From Pseudoneurospora amorphoporcata (Eukaryota; Ascomycota; Sordariomycetes; Sordariales; Sordariaceae), in assembly GCA_033297205.1 (NCBI GenBank), contig MU859330.1:1-35808 (forward strand): a stretch of DNA of 35,808 bases. The letters are read 5' to 3'. A program made the translations under genes and the position numbers. The notes beneath the pieces were generated by a model. That model was not told where the DNA came from, did no database searches, and was given only the letters and a program-made list of their open reading frames with translations. This document shows, in pieces, positions 19,210 to 28,714 of this stretch (positions are counted from its first letter, which is position 1; each line of letters opens with the position of its first letter).

Positions 19210-19255
19210 GTAGATTGACTGGCGGTTTTTAAAGTGGCTGAGCTAATCGTTCTAG
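19210..19255 (+). other. 46-bp intron in the NLR hydrolase region
   Basis: Begins GTAGAT and ends TTCTAG, with GCTAATC as a possible branch point. Removal joins LVVKQ to ALVEAQRNRD, the expected continuation, and accounts for the frame change between the two halves. Confidence 0.65.
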
Positions 19256-19589
19256 GCACTTGTTGAAGCCCAGAGGAATCGAGACCATAATCATGTCAAC
19301 CGAGACCTTAACCAAATCGCCGAATACACTAAGGCGATTCTCTTTTTAGGCACGCCACATCATGGGTCTAGCCTCAGTAGATTGGGTTGGTGGATAGCAC
19401 AAGCTCTCCAGCCACTTGGGTCGAACCCCTCCATCTTAGCCAACCTAGACTGCAAATCAATTCCGCTATTCGACTTGCACAGCGACTTTACAGAGATTAC
19501 TCGGGACGACTGGTATATATTTAACTTTTTCGAGCAACGGCCAATACAGATTTTCCGGTTCTGGTTAATTCGGTGGGAACTATTTATAA

Positions 19590-19633
19590 GTAAGGTCCCT
19601 TAGTAGGGCGAGGGGTACTAATAATAGTTATAG
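19590..19633 (+). other. Probable 44-bp intron in the NLR, frame not fully restored
   Basis: GTAAGG donor, a textbook TACTAAT branch word and a TTATAG acceptor, with three in-frame stops inside. It separates WLIRWELFI from VREQSSTYYG. Removing exactly 44 bases leaves the downstream frame off by one, so an indel nearby or an alternative splice site is needed. Confidence 0.45.
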
Positions 19634-21249
19634 GGTGTTCGCGAGCAGTCCTCTACATATTATGGATCAAATGTCCGAAATATCGGTCTCCCAGTCGACC
19701 ATTACGGGCTGAACAAATTTGGGATAAGAAGTGAAAGTTACCGAATTATACTTTCGAAGCTTAAGGAAGTAACTATATCCCAGTCTCGCTCGAAGAAGCG
19801 TCACTACGGCGTTTTAGAGCGACTGGAAACGCCGCCGCCGTCGTCCGCGACCATCCCCTTCTCCCGCGACCCCGACTTCGTCAACCGCGGAGATATTCTC
19901 GACCAGATCGACCAGCGATGTTCGAAGCCGGCTGCTCGGGTTGCGCTCGTAGGCCTGGGCGGTATCGGCAAGTCGCAGCTGGCCATCGAGTTCGCCCACC
20001 GGATCGCCGCGCGGCACCAAGACACGTGGGTGTTCTGGGTCCATGCCGGCACGCAGGCGCGGGTCGATGAGGGCTTCCGGGCGATTGCCGACGCCGCCGA
20101 GCTGCCCGGCCGGAACGACTCCAAGGCTAACATCCTACAGCTTGTCTACGGCTGGCTGAGCAACGAACGGAACGGCAAGTGGGTTATGGTCCTTGACAGT
20201 GCCGACGACCGCGACGTATTCTTCGGCGCTGACAGTAACCCTGAACGACGTCCGCTAGCTGCCTATCTTCCACAGAGCCCAAACGGGTGTCTTCTCGTCA
20301 CAACCCGCAATAAGGACCTGGCTTTCCGGCTGACCGGGAAGCGCCAGAATATGATCGAAATTAGGCCGATGGCACAGATAGACGCCCTCGCGCTCCTAGA
20401 GAAGAAGCTGGGATCGCTCTCGGATACTGATATAGCGGTAGATCTCGTACGGGCGCTCGACCTTGTGCCGCTTACCATCAGCCAGGCGGCGGCCTACATC
20501 CAGAGAATGTCGCTACGGAGCTCGCCCGAGAAGTACCTAGACGAATTCCGAAAGAGCGAGCGGAATCGGAGAAAGCTTCTGCAATATGATGGTGGGGACC
20601 TGCGGCGGGACGGAGGGGCGTCTAACGCGATACTTACGACGTGGCAGATATCCTTTGACCACATCCGGTCCAAGCGGCCCTCTGCGGCGAATCTGCTATC
20701 GCTTATGAGCTTCTTTGACCGACAAGGCATCCCTGGATGGGTGCTAAACCCTTCGAGAATTGCCCAGGACGGCGATGTTAGCTTCGAAGATGATGTGGCG
20801 ATGCTAAGGGACTACTGTCTCATCACCGCGGACGAGACAGAGGACAAGTTTAAGATGCACGGGCTCGTGCAGCTGTCGACTAGGAGGTGGCTAGAAACGT
20901 TTGGGTAGGAGGAGACGTTCAGGCAGCAATACATCGAGCGGATGGCAGCTTCATTCCCAACGGGCCAGTTCGAGAATTGGGCCATATGTCGGACCCTCTT
21001 TGCGTACGCCCGAGTAGCCTTGGATTATCAACCTAGCGAGAATACGGTCGAGTCATGGGCGATTCTTTTGTACAACGGGGGATGGTACGCGTGGTCGCAA
21101 GGGAGATATGAAGATGCACAGCAGATGCTGGACAAGGCGAGGAAGGTACGCAAGAGGAGGTTGGGAAAGGACGATGTGGCGACTCTCTCGAGCACGTCAT
21201 TGCTTGCAGCAGTGCTTCGGGATAAAGGATTATGGAAGGAGGCTGAGAA

Positions 21250-21690
21250 GCTAGAGGTGCAGGTGATGGAGACGAGCAAAACGAAGTTCGGGGCCGATCA
21301 CCCCGACACGCTGACGAGCATGAACAACCTGGCGTCGACGTATAGGAACCAAGGCCGGTGGGACGAGGCCGAGAAGCTGGACGTGCAGGTGATGGAGATT
21401 CGCAAGGCGAAGCTCGGGGCTAATCATCCCAATACGCTGACGAGCATGGCCAACCTGGCGTCGACGTTTTGGAAACAAGGCCGGTGGGAGGAGGCCGAGA
21501 AGCTGGAGGTGCAGGTGATGGAGACTCGCAAGGCGAAGCTCGGGGCCGATCATCCCGACACGCTGACGAGCATGGCCAACCTTGCTTTCACGTGGAATAG
21601 TCAAGGTCGACATGAAGATGCCCTAGCATTGATGCAAGCCTGTGTTGAGGTTCGGCAGCGAGTCCTTGGGCCTGAGCATCCTGACACGCT
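21250..21690 (+). repeat. Tandem 126-bp TPR-coding repeats
   Basis: Three consecutive 126-bp units encode the 42-residue TPR motif (EAEKLEVQVMETRKAKLG, HPDTLTSMANLA), followed by a diverged fourth (QGRHEDALALMQACVEVRQR). Units two and three are very similar at DNA level. This internal homogeneity is typical of fungal NLR repeat domains, whose units are reshuffled. The array ends early (SLATVSKWSS), so it may be shorter than in relatives. Confidence 0.8.
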
Positions 21691-21727
21691 GTCGTCCTTG
21701 GCTACTGTATCGAAATGGAGTAGCTAG

Positions 21728-22145
21728 GCTCATCTTAATTCTTCTTGCTGTATAGTGCAATCTGAAGGCCTCTATTCGGTTACATGTAAAACTACTGTAA
21801 AAGTTTCCATTTGGTCATATAGGTTAGACGTAGCACCGTTTCTAATGTACAAGATACGTTCTTGGATGAAAATAGAGAGAGCAAGACGTATGTTCCATGT
21901 GTACACTATTAGGCCTTAAAACCCGGCCCCATTTCTTAAATGACTTAACAACCACGAAATTTTGGCCGTGTTGGTTCGTGCCAGGTACCTGATAGGGGGT
22001 TTTTTTTCTTTTGTTCGGAACGACAGTAAGCTTAGCATTTCAGGGCATCATTATCATTAATTTCAATATTTCGTTTTATTTTTCAAAAATAACATCAATA
22101 ATCGAATCGCAACATCATGAACTATTCTACCTTAGGGCATATCCA
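21728..22145. other. Intergenic region between convergent NLR and pseudokinase genes
   Basis: AT-rich, no coding frame. It contains a GGGG(T)8CTTTT stretch near 21996 and probably the 3' ends of both genes. Confidence 0.4.
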
Positions 22146-23040
22146 TCAAACACTCACGCCCTGCAGCTCCTCAATCACGTACTTAGTAAACGCCTCCTGC
22201 AACCGGATCCCAACCCCCGAATCCCTCGACTGATCCGGGAGGTCCTCCACCCCGAATCCTTTCTCGCCGTGAGCCTACAGACACCTTTCCACAGCCCTGG
22301 AGTACCTGTCTCCCATGAGGTTTCGAAGTTCCCTTAGGGGATTCATTTTCTTGGCTTCAGCGAAGGGCGCATTAGGCTGCGTACCAAGCAGCCAATCCCT
22401 CGCGTTCTTGGAGTCCTGAAGGCTTACTGATGGCGGCTTTCTCTCAGGCACCGTCTGGATATACGACGGGGAAGATTCCGACTCCTTTAGGCACAGAATC
22501 TCATCAAGCGGCTTCCAGTGCCCGATCTCAAGCAATACTAGTCCAAGACTGTACAGGTCATACGTCTTGCGAGAATTGTGATCCGTTGGATGCTCGCGCT
22601 GGATGGCTGGCCAGCGATAGAGATCCCATGCTGTATCGAGACTGCGTGCGGTAGTCTTGCTCTTCTCGGGTCGGGAATACCCAAACCCGCAGAGGTAGGG
22701 TTTTCCTGGATCGTAAACCAGCTTCATTCCCTTTCCGGGCTCGGTACCCCATTCACTCATGGTGCTCCAGTCGAAGTAGAAGATGACGTTATCACTAAAG
22801 ACACCCTTGTGCAGCCAGTTAACAGCATGCAGGTTCAGGACGGTGGTGCCAAGCTTCAAGGCCAGGTCAACCCGTTACGACAGACTTGGCTTGAGCATCT
22901 CTGTGCCCAACAAGTCGTAGAGGGAGACAATTCTATGACCCCAACAACTCTTCTCCTTCCGCGCCTTGAAGATGCCTGCTTAATTACCCAACGGAAGCCT
23001 CGCTCGAGCCGTCTTTCGTACCTGCCACCCACTTCCAACG
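22146..23040 (-). pseudogene. Kinase-like (pseudokinase) protein C-terminal region, disrupted
   Basis: The minus-strand frame reads IVSLYDLLG, then LNLHAVNWLHKGVFSDNVIFY (catalytic-loop position), LCGFGYSRP (activation-segment position), AWDLYRWPAIQ, KTYDLYSLGLVLLEIGHW, and after a stop GVGIRLQEAFTKYVIEELQ to TGA at 22146. This resembles the degenerate kinase domain of fungal prion-inhibition/HeLo-type proteins, where the usual HRD and DFG are replaced, so catalysis is doubtful. Premature stops at 22275, 22875 and 22980 all fit Gln codons (TAG/TAA). The N-terminal domain is not recognisable; anything upstream would overlap the plus-strand gene at 23102 or lie beyond the LINE. The start is unknown. 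It is tail-to-tail with the NLR, 418 bp apart. Confidence 0.6.
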
Positions 23041-23101
23041 CCCCTACCTAGGACCCCACGCCAAGTTCGAAGTTAGCACGTCCAAGTTGGTCACCCCTCA
23101 G

Positions 23102-23346
23102 ATGATGAATTCTCCGCCTCCGCCGGATCTGCGTTCGCTGGATATGACGGATGGCAAGGAAATCCAAGGAGAGACACAGTTTGCACCAGGTGATGGGCGC
23201 GATTTTGGTGAGGTAGGAACATGCGTCCCCGAATAAGCAGTTGAAAGTCCATGATAGTCACACCCGTCTAACACTGATTTCCTCTAGATCCTGAACAGGG
23301 CAATGAACAGGGCATCTGGACGCCTCATCGCGCTTGTCCAGGAGGA
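23102..23346 (+). pseudogene. Small unrecognised gene, 5' part, split by the LINE
   Basis: From ATG 23102 (or 23105) an exon reads MMNSPPPPDLRSLDMTDGKE and onward to 23212. A 75-bp intron (GTAGGA donor, CTAAC branch word, CTCTAG acceptor; 23213-23287) leads to exon 2, ILNRAMNRASGRLIALVQE, which stops at the LINE. Removing the LINE and one 10-bp duplication continues the frame into LERLSSENELIEDIEET at 29603. The product would be about 92 residues to the TGA at 29709, acidic and coiled-coil-like at the end, of unknown function. A minus-strand reading of the same DNA has two stops in this span, so plus is preferred but not certain. The frame upstream stays open to about 22970, so the start could be earlier. 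Confidence 0.45.
23337..23346. repeat. Target-site duplication of the LINE (left copy)
   Basis: TCCAGGAGGA directly next to the A-rich tail of the LINE; the same ten bases are at 29593-29602. Confidence 0.8.
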
Positions 23347-23371
23347 TTTTGTTGTTGTTGTTGTTATTTTT
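23347..23371 (-). repeat. A-rich 3' tail of the LINE with (AAC)n
   Basis: On the minus strand the element ends AAAAATAACAACAACAACAA and a few more A. A simple-repeat tail touching the target duplication is the expected product of target-primed reverse transcription. Confidence 0.85.
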
Positions 23372-23628
23372 AACGTCTACTTCCGCCTCCCGAAGGGCAT
23401 GAGACGTGCCACATCGGTGAATCTAGCGTACAAACCTAAGAGCAGTGCCCTAACTGTCCACCAAAACCATTAATCCGAGGGCAAACCGAGGCTTATTGCC
23501 AGTAAACATCACGTGTTGCCCATAGCGTAAACGCGGCCCAACACTTCCAGTCTAATCGCCCAATGAGCGAGCCGCCGGTATATGGCGGTACCCGTACAAC
23601 AAAAGAAAAGACATAAGAAAGGGCGTAA

Positions 23629-26600
23629 TTACTCTTCCCCGTTCTCTCTCTCACTCTCCTCCTCCCGCGACGCCTCCTCCCGCAAAGCCTCCTCCCGTCT
23701 CCTTACACGGTGAACTAGCCTGTCCAAATCCACCGTAACCCTCTCAATCTCATGGCCTTGGCCAACTTCTACCCCTTCGCCCCGTAGGAACCTGGTGAGG
23801 TTGTCAGCCGCGCCTCCTTCATCAGTGTGCTTCTGCCAGAGTGTCTGGCGCCAAGCCTTTCTTGTGCAAGTCCACGAAAAGAAGTGCGAGGTCTGTATTC
23901 TAGCAATAAATTGTTGCCAGTAAACCCCGATAGCAAGGGAGAGATTCTTCCGCGTAGCCGCCTCGCCTGTGACTGGGGAGACTGCGTACGCCTTCCTGCA
24001 GAAAAAGGGGTGGAAGGGATTCTTCCAGCTTCCGCAAAAGCATGTTAGTAGGGCGTCCTCGTGCTCGAAGCGCTCGTGGTAGTCCTTAAAGTCACCGTGG
24101 CCAGACCTGGCCGCGAGGAGGTGGTGTAAAGAGCGTCTATCCAACTCTTTTAGTTCATCGTTCGGCTTGATGGAGGCCCCCAACCGGTAGTCTGCATAAG
24201 ACTCTGGCTTATTCGCGGCCCACCATGCCTTGAAATCCGTACGCGCCTCTCTCTTAGCAAGCCGCCTTGAATGCGCAAGGGTAGCCGAGCCTTCATTGAC
24301 TACCTCTCCCCCTTCAGCACCCGCCTTAGCGAGCTCGTCAGCAATCTCGTTGCCCGTGATGCCCTTGTGGCCAGGAACCCAGCGGACGTCCACTAGGCTG
24401 GGGCCATAGCCCTTGCGGGTGGCACGGAAATCGAGGAAAGCCGCTTGTGACGACGCAGCTGGGGTTCCCCGGAGTCCTCTAATGACGGACGTGTTATCGA
24501 GGCATACTGTAATGCGTGGCCGGGCCTGTGCCTCCGGAAAGAGCGCCACAGCGGCCTTGAGACTATACCGCGCCCCTTCCGCCTCCGTATCGAAGACTTC
24601 CGCATATTCTAATTGACCGCATCCACGGCCAAGTTCTGTCTGTCCTTGGAAGATTACGTAGCCGAAGCCTACGCACTCGCCCTCTGGTCTTTCTTCTTCA
24701 GCCGCCGGGTCCTCCGCGTGCGCTGGAAGGCCCATCTGCTTAGCTATCATAGAGCCGTCGGTGTAAACGACGATATCTGAGGGATCTAGCTGGAGAAGCC
24801 ATTCCTTGAAATCCTTGGCAGCCCTGTCCTTAGACGTGGGCGCTGGATCCTTGTGAGTGTCTCCGTTATAGACGGGTGGCTGTAGAACCGGCCGCGGGAA
24901 TGGCAAAGCGAGTTGGGCAGCCGTCTGTAGCGTTGTAGGGCGGCGAGGCAGGCCGTGCTGCGTCACTCGAGATTCCGAAAGACGCGGGACAAGCGGGTGG
25001 GCGGGATCTAAGGTGAGGAGGCGCACAGCGTGCCGCCGGCGGGCCGCTTCCAGAAGAAGGGGGACGGGGGGCAGGCTAGCCTCGCGGTAGAGAATGGCAA
25101 GGCGCGTCGTTCTCCACACCGGCAAGCTGGCGCGGATGGCCATGTTCACCGCCGTCTGGACTTTATGGACGAGGTCCGCTAGTCCGTTGCTAACAAGCTG
25201 GAACTCCCCTTGTTTGCGGTGAAGGGCGTGCTTCTTATGGCCTGGCCACCAGATTTCAGAGCCAAATAGGGCCTTTGGCAGGACGACAGCCTTCATAGCC
25301 TTTACCATAGAGCCTGGAGGAGCGCCGTGGTAGACTCTGTTGAGACCGCGTATGTGGCGGGCCACCTGCTTGGCGGAGGCGAGCCTGTGCTCAATATGAT
25401 GCTTCCAATTCAGCTTGCTGTGGAGCCAAATCCCCAGCCAGCGCATTGCCGGCTGTGCAGCTACCTCGACTCCTCCGTGCGTAATGGTTGGGAAAGGCGC
25501 AGTTTGTCTTTTCCTGGAGAAAAACTGAATTTCGGTTTTGTCCGGCGAGAAGTCGACGGCGTTGTCTACTCCCCATCGGACCATGGCGTCCAACTCTCGT
25601 TGGGCCTTCTCTGCGACCTCCTCATTCGAAGAGCCAGTGACAAGGACTGCACAATCGTCTGCATATCCAAAATGCTGCGCTTCGCTCTCCCCGAGGCGGT
25701 GGACTAGCTTTGTATAGAGCAGGTAGATAATGGGCGAAGCTGGCGAGCCTTGGGGGAGCCCGCATCTAAGACGACGCAAAGGAGTAGTCACCCCCGAGTA
25801 TCGAACGCAGGCCATACGGTCCGTCATAAAAGACTCGACCCAGCGGACCACGCAGTCTGGCCATCCTTGCTCCCGCAAACGTAGAACTAGCCTATTTACT
25901 AGGACGGCATCAAAGGCACCTTTGACATCCATAACTACTAGTGCAGCAACAAGTCCCTTGTCAAGTGCAGCTTCGATATCGTAAAACAGAGCTTCCACAA
26001 TGTCCACGGCCGAACGTCTTAGGAGGGCGCCAGCCTACTGGGGATTTAAGACCCCGTTAGAAATAGCCGTCCAAGCGATCCGCCTACCAATAAGGCGTTC
26101 GATGCCTTTTCCAAGGCAGGATAGGAGTGAGATGGGCCGCCATCCCTTGGCCGTCGTCTGGTCTTTCCCAGGTTTCGGTATCATAACCACTTCAGCCTGT
26201 CGGAAGACTTGGGGGTGGTAGCCGGTAGCGACGCAGCCCTGATAGAGCCGCAGGACAGAGTCTTTAATAGATTCCCACGATGCCTTTAACATACGAACTG
26301 TAATGCCGTCGGTGCCAGGGGACGTATTACCAGAACCGCAAAGGGTTTTGTAGACTTCGTCCGCGTGGACGACGGACGACCACGGTAGGCGACGGCGTGG
26401 TACCGTAGGTGCCCAGCCAATTTCGAGGTCTTCCTCTTCGCTATTCCTTTCTAGAAGGGCCGTACGGAGAACCTCCGCCTTAGCTTCTGGCTCAATAACG
26501 GTCTGCCCATTGATGACTAGTGGAGGGGCCTCCATTCGGTCGCGGGGCTTATACCACGCCACGATCCGAAAGATGTCCTTATCGTCTCGCGCCTTTGTGA

Positions 26601-27622
26601 TAAGGTCGTCGAAAACAGCTGCTTTACTTCTCTAACTACCCTCTTAAACTCCTGCCGAAGAGCTTCTATCCGTTAGGGGATGGGATTCGGATTGTTATGC
26701 CGATAGTTGCGGAACATTCTAGAGGCCTACGCGCACGTCTTATTCCACCACTTTACGTTCTTCTCAAATCTCGAGGGCCTGCAAGAGATTTGGAGGGCCT
26801 CTGTAAGGACGTTGTAGAGGGCCTCGGCGAACTCGTCGAACCTTTCCGGGGAGTCCTCGCCTATAGGGAGGAGCAGGACCAAACCCATAAGGAACGAGAC
26901 GTTTTCAGCATATCGTTTAATAGCCTCTAGGTCTTCACGAAGGACCAGTCGACGGCGGGGAGGCTTTACTGGTTGGAGAGGAATGTCCGTAATACAAACT
27001 TGGTAATCAGAACCGTAGTCCGCCTTTGGGGCAATCCTTATCGAGTAGAACGGTATATTCGAAAAAGTAAGGTCGATAGTATTACCGCAATTGTGGGTCG
27101 GAACGTTAGGAACCGTTAGTAAATCTAGGCTATGCTCTATAACGTAGTTAATAATTCGCGTGGCACCTTCTAATATTTCCGCGCCAAGTTGCCAGGAGTG
27201 GTGTTTAGCATTGAAGTCACTAGCGAAGAGTGTCCTTATCGTTGGGTACCAATTCTGCAGTAGCTCGAGGGCCGAAATATCGTTTGACCAGTGGTAAATA
27301 TTAATAAAAGTAACGCCCTACGTCTTTACCTATAATAGATCTCTAGTATGGCCGAGTGTGAAGCCTCCTGCTGCCATGTCCTTCCGAACGTACGTAGCGA
27401 CGCGTAGGTGGGTAGCAGTCTCCTTTATCTATATGCGGACAGGAGTGTAGAGAGCGTAGAGAAGATAGCCGGGAATACCCAAACGGCCCTCGTAGAACCA
27501 CGCTCGTAACTCTTAAATCATAATCACATCCGCTCCAACCTCACTAGCAATTTAGAAGGCAATCTCGTACATATCTCGTACACGTACTACATTAGCCTAA
27601 AAAACACGTAGTCTCGAATTAT
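23629..27622 (-). pseudogene. LINE ORF2: endonuclease, reverse transcriptase, RNase H
   Basis: The N-terminal apurinic-like endonuclease (about 27600-26940) shows ANVVRVRDMYEIAF, ASEVGADVIMI, SDFNAKHHSWQLG and IDLTFSN. The terminal SDH motif reads SDYQV, with Tyr for the catalytic His. Many stops fall here, at Gln-type codons. A one-base frameshift near 26620 separates it from the RT block, which has VVMIPKPGKD, WRPISLL, MDVKGAFDAV, GLPQGSPASP and the catalytic FGYADD (about 25655). A single TAG at 26035-26037 (Gln position) splits this part. RNase H follows with all four acidic/His residues visible: VVYTDGSM, DTEAEGARYS, CLDNTSV and WVPGHKGITGNEIADELAKA (about 24780-24310). A C-terminal CFC...H...C motif lies near 24050. 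The stop TAA is at 23629. The exact start is not visible because of decay. Confidence 0.88.
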
Positions 27623-28466
27623 TCAAGCCGTCGCAAGAGGGGGTCGAATATCCGCTCATAGGCCAGCGGCCCTCTTGGAGGGCGTTTTATAGCGGCTAGA
27701 GCAGCGGACTACGTCGTCGGAGGACGTGTATTCGCTCAACTGGACCACTATCATATCCTTATTAACTAGGGACTAACTCTAGTTAGAGCTATTAGAATTC
27801 TCGGGACCGGAAGGTACAGAACTATAGCTGGGCAGCTCGTCGGAAAACATAGTAGTATTTTCCTAGCTATCGGAGGGGGCAGCGCGGTCGTATTTCCTAG
27901 TGAAAAGAATACCGCCGTCACAGCGTATTTTATTCCGTTATTAAGGGGTCGGGCGGGTAACTATATCTCCTTAGCGCTTTAGGCGCATAAGACACTCGGC
28001 ATAGGTAGACTTAAAAGGGCCACGGCAATTAGCGCATTAAATATAGCGGTCACACTCACCGTAAGCAGTATATCCACATTATAGGCATTTAGCAGGGCGA
28101 GCGCAGCCTCTACAGCCATGCCACTCAAAGCATTCTATACACTAGTCTAGTAGGCGGCGCTTCTAGATGAGGCGGCTAATGTTACTAGCGTCAAAAAAAC
28201 AGAAAGGGGAGACAGGCTTATTAAAGGAGATAAGCCAAGTTGCATAGGCCTCGCCAAGATAGTAGTACTGGGAGGGCCGGAGGGCGATAGGCTCTTAACC
28301 GGTTTGGACGAAGACTTCGTCCTTAATAGTAGTAGTAGTATCGATAGGGGTCATACCGAACCGTATCGTTATAGGCACATTCTAGACGGCGTAAATAACC
28401 CATTTCTTAGGCACTTCGACTTAGACGCAGCCGAAACGGACACCAATCTCATCTTTATAAGCTAGG

Positions 28467-28471
28467 AGGTT
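28467..28471. repeat. Target-site duplication of the 243-bp insertion (left)
   Basis: AGGTT, repeated exactly at 28715-28719. A 5-bp duplication is typical for LTR elements but also for some DNA transposons. Confidence 0.75.
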
Positions 28472-28714
28472 TATCATGGGGCGCGAGCAAGCACTAAGGT
28501 AAGATGTTGATTGTTGTGCGAGGAACCAGAAGAGGATCCTGTGCGCACACGAAAGCTATGTAGAGCATAGTGTGGAGCCCTGTGGCCATGGGTCCACAGG
28601 GCGGCACCATGCGTGACACCAGACAGCTGTGCTGCACTCAGACAGCTGCACTCAGCTGGCTGCACTAATGCAGCACAGCACCTATCTACAATGGAGCAGG
28701 CAATGCCTGTGACA
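28472..28714 (-). mobile_element. 243-bp unmutated insertion in LINE ORF1 (solo LTR or MITE-like)
   Basis: On the minus strand it starts TGTCACAGG, the same nine bases as the gypsy 3' LTR, and ends CCCCATGATA (one transition from a canonical ...ACA end). Perfect AGGTT duplications flank it. The interior is rich in CA and TG dinucleotides, the opposite of its RIP-mutated surroundings. It contains two perfect inverted repeats: GCCCTGTGG/CCACAGGGC (about 28570-28600) and GCTGTGCTGCA/TGCAGCACAGC (about 28628-28680). No coding domain. Excising it with one AGGTT restores the ORF1 frame exactly. A solo LTR of an unseen family is my first reading; a short non-autonomous element is the alternative. 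Confidence 0.7.

Larger units (their letters stand above)
18575..21727 (+). pseudogene. Fungal NLR: N-terminal anchor, SesB-like hydrolase, NB-ARC, TPR (5' part decayed)
   Basis: STAND-type NTPase of the fungal NOD-like receptor class. A start at 18575 gives MDIAAIVCLLLSLAFLY, a probable membrane anchor. A frameshift near 18745-18771 leads to the alpha/beta-hydrolase module: FGLGSNPDTTW, FYYNYDSYWQRDAL, the nucleophile elbow LIFVAYSYGGLVVKQ (about 19170-19209; the usual His before Ser is Tyr) and FLGTPHHGSS. VDHYGLNKFG (about 19700) carries the final His. NB-ARC follows: P-loop GLGGIGKSQL (19951-19980), Walker B VMVLDSADD, LLVTTRN and VPLTISQAAAYI. TPR repeats of 42 residues end the protein at 21727. 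Stops are at 18743, 19138 (CAA-type) and 20906. From 19634 to the end only the 20906 TAG interrupts the frame. Such receptors are thought to oligomerise on ligand binding and act through the N-terminal enzyme domain. Introns are at 19210-19255 and probably 19590-19633. Confidence 0.85.

Noticed and set aside
21251..21613. 120-residue minus-strand frame with repeated HLHLQLLG motifs
   Set aside because: Complement of the tandem TPR-coding repeats of the NLR.
22011..22337. 108-residue plus-strand frame
   Set aside because: Its second half is antisense to the pseudokinase C-terminus (GVGIRLQEAFTKYVIEELQ), and its first half is AT-rich 3' flank.
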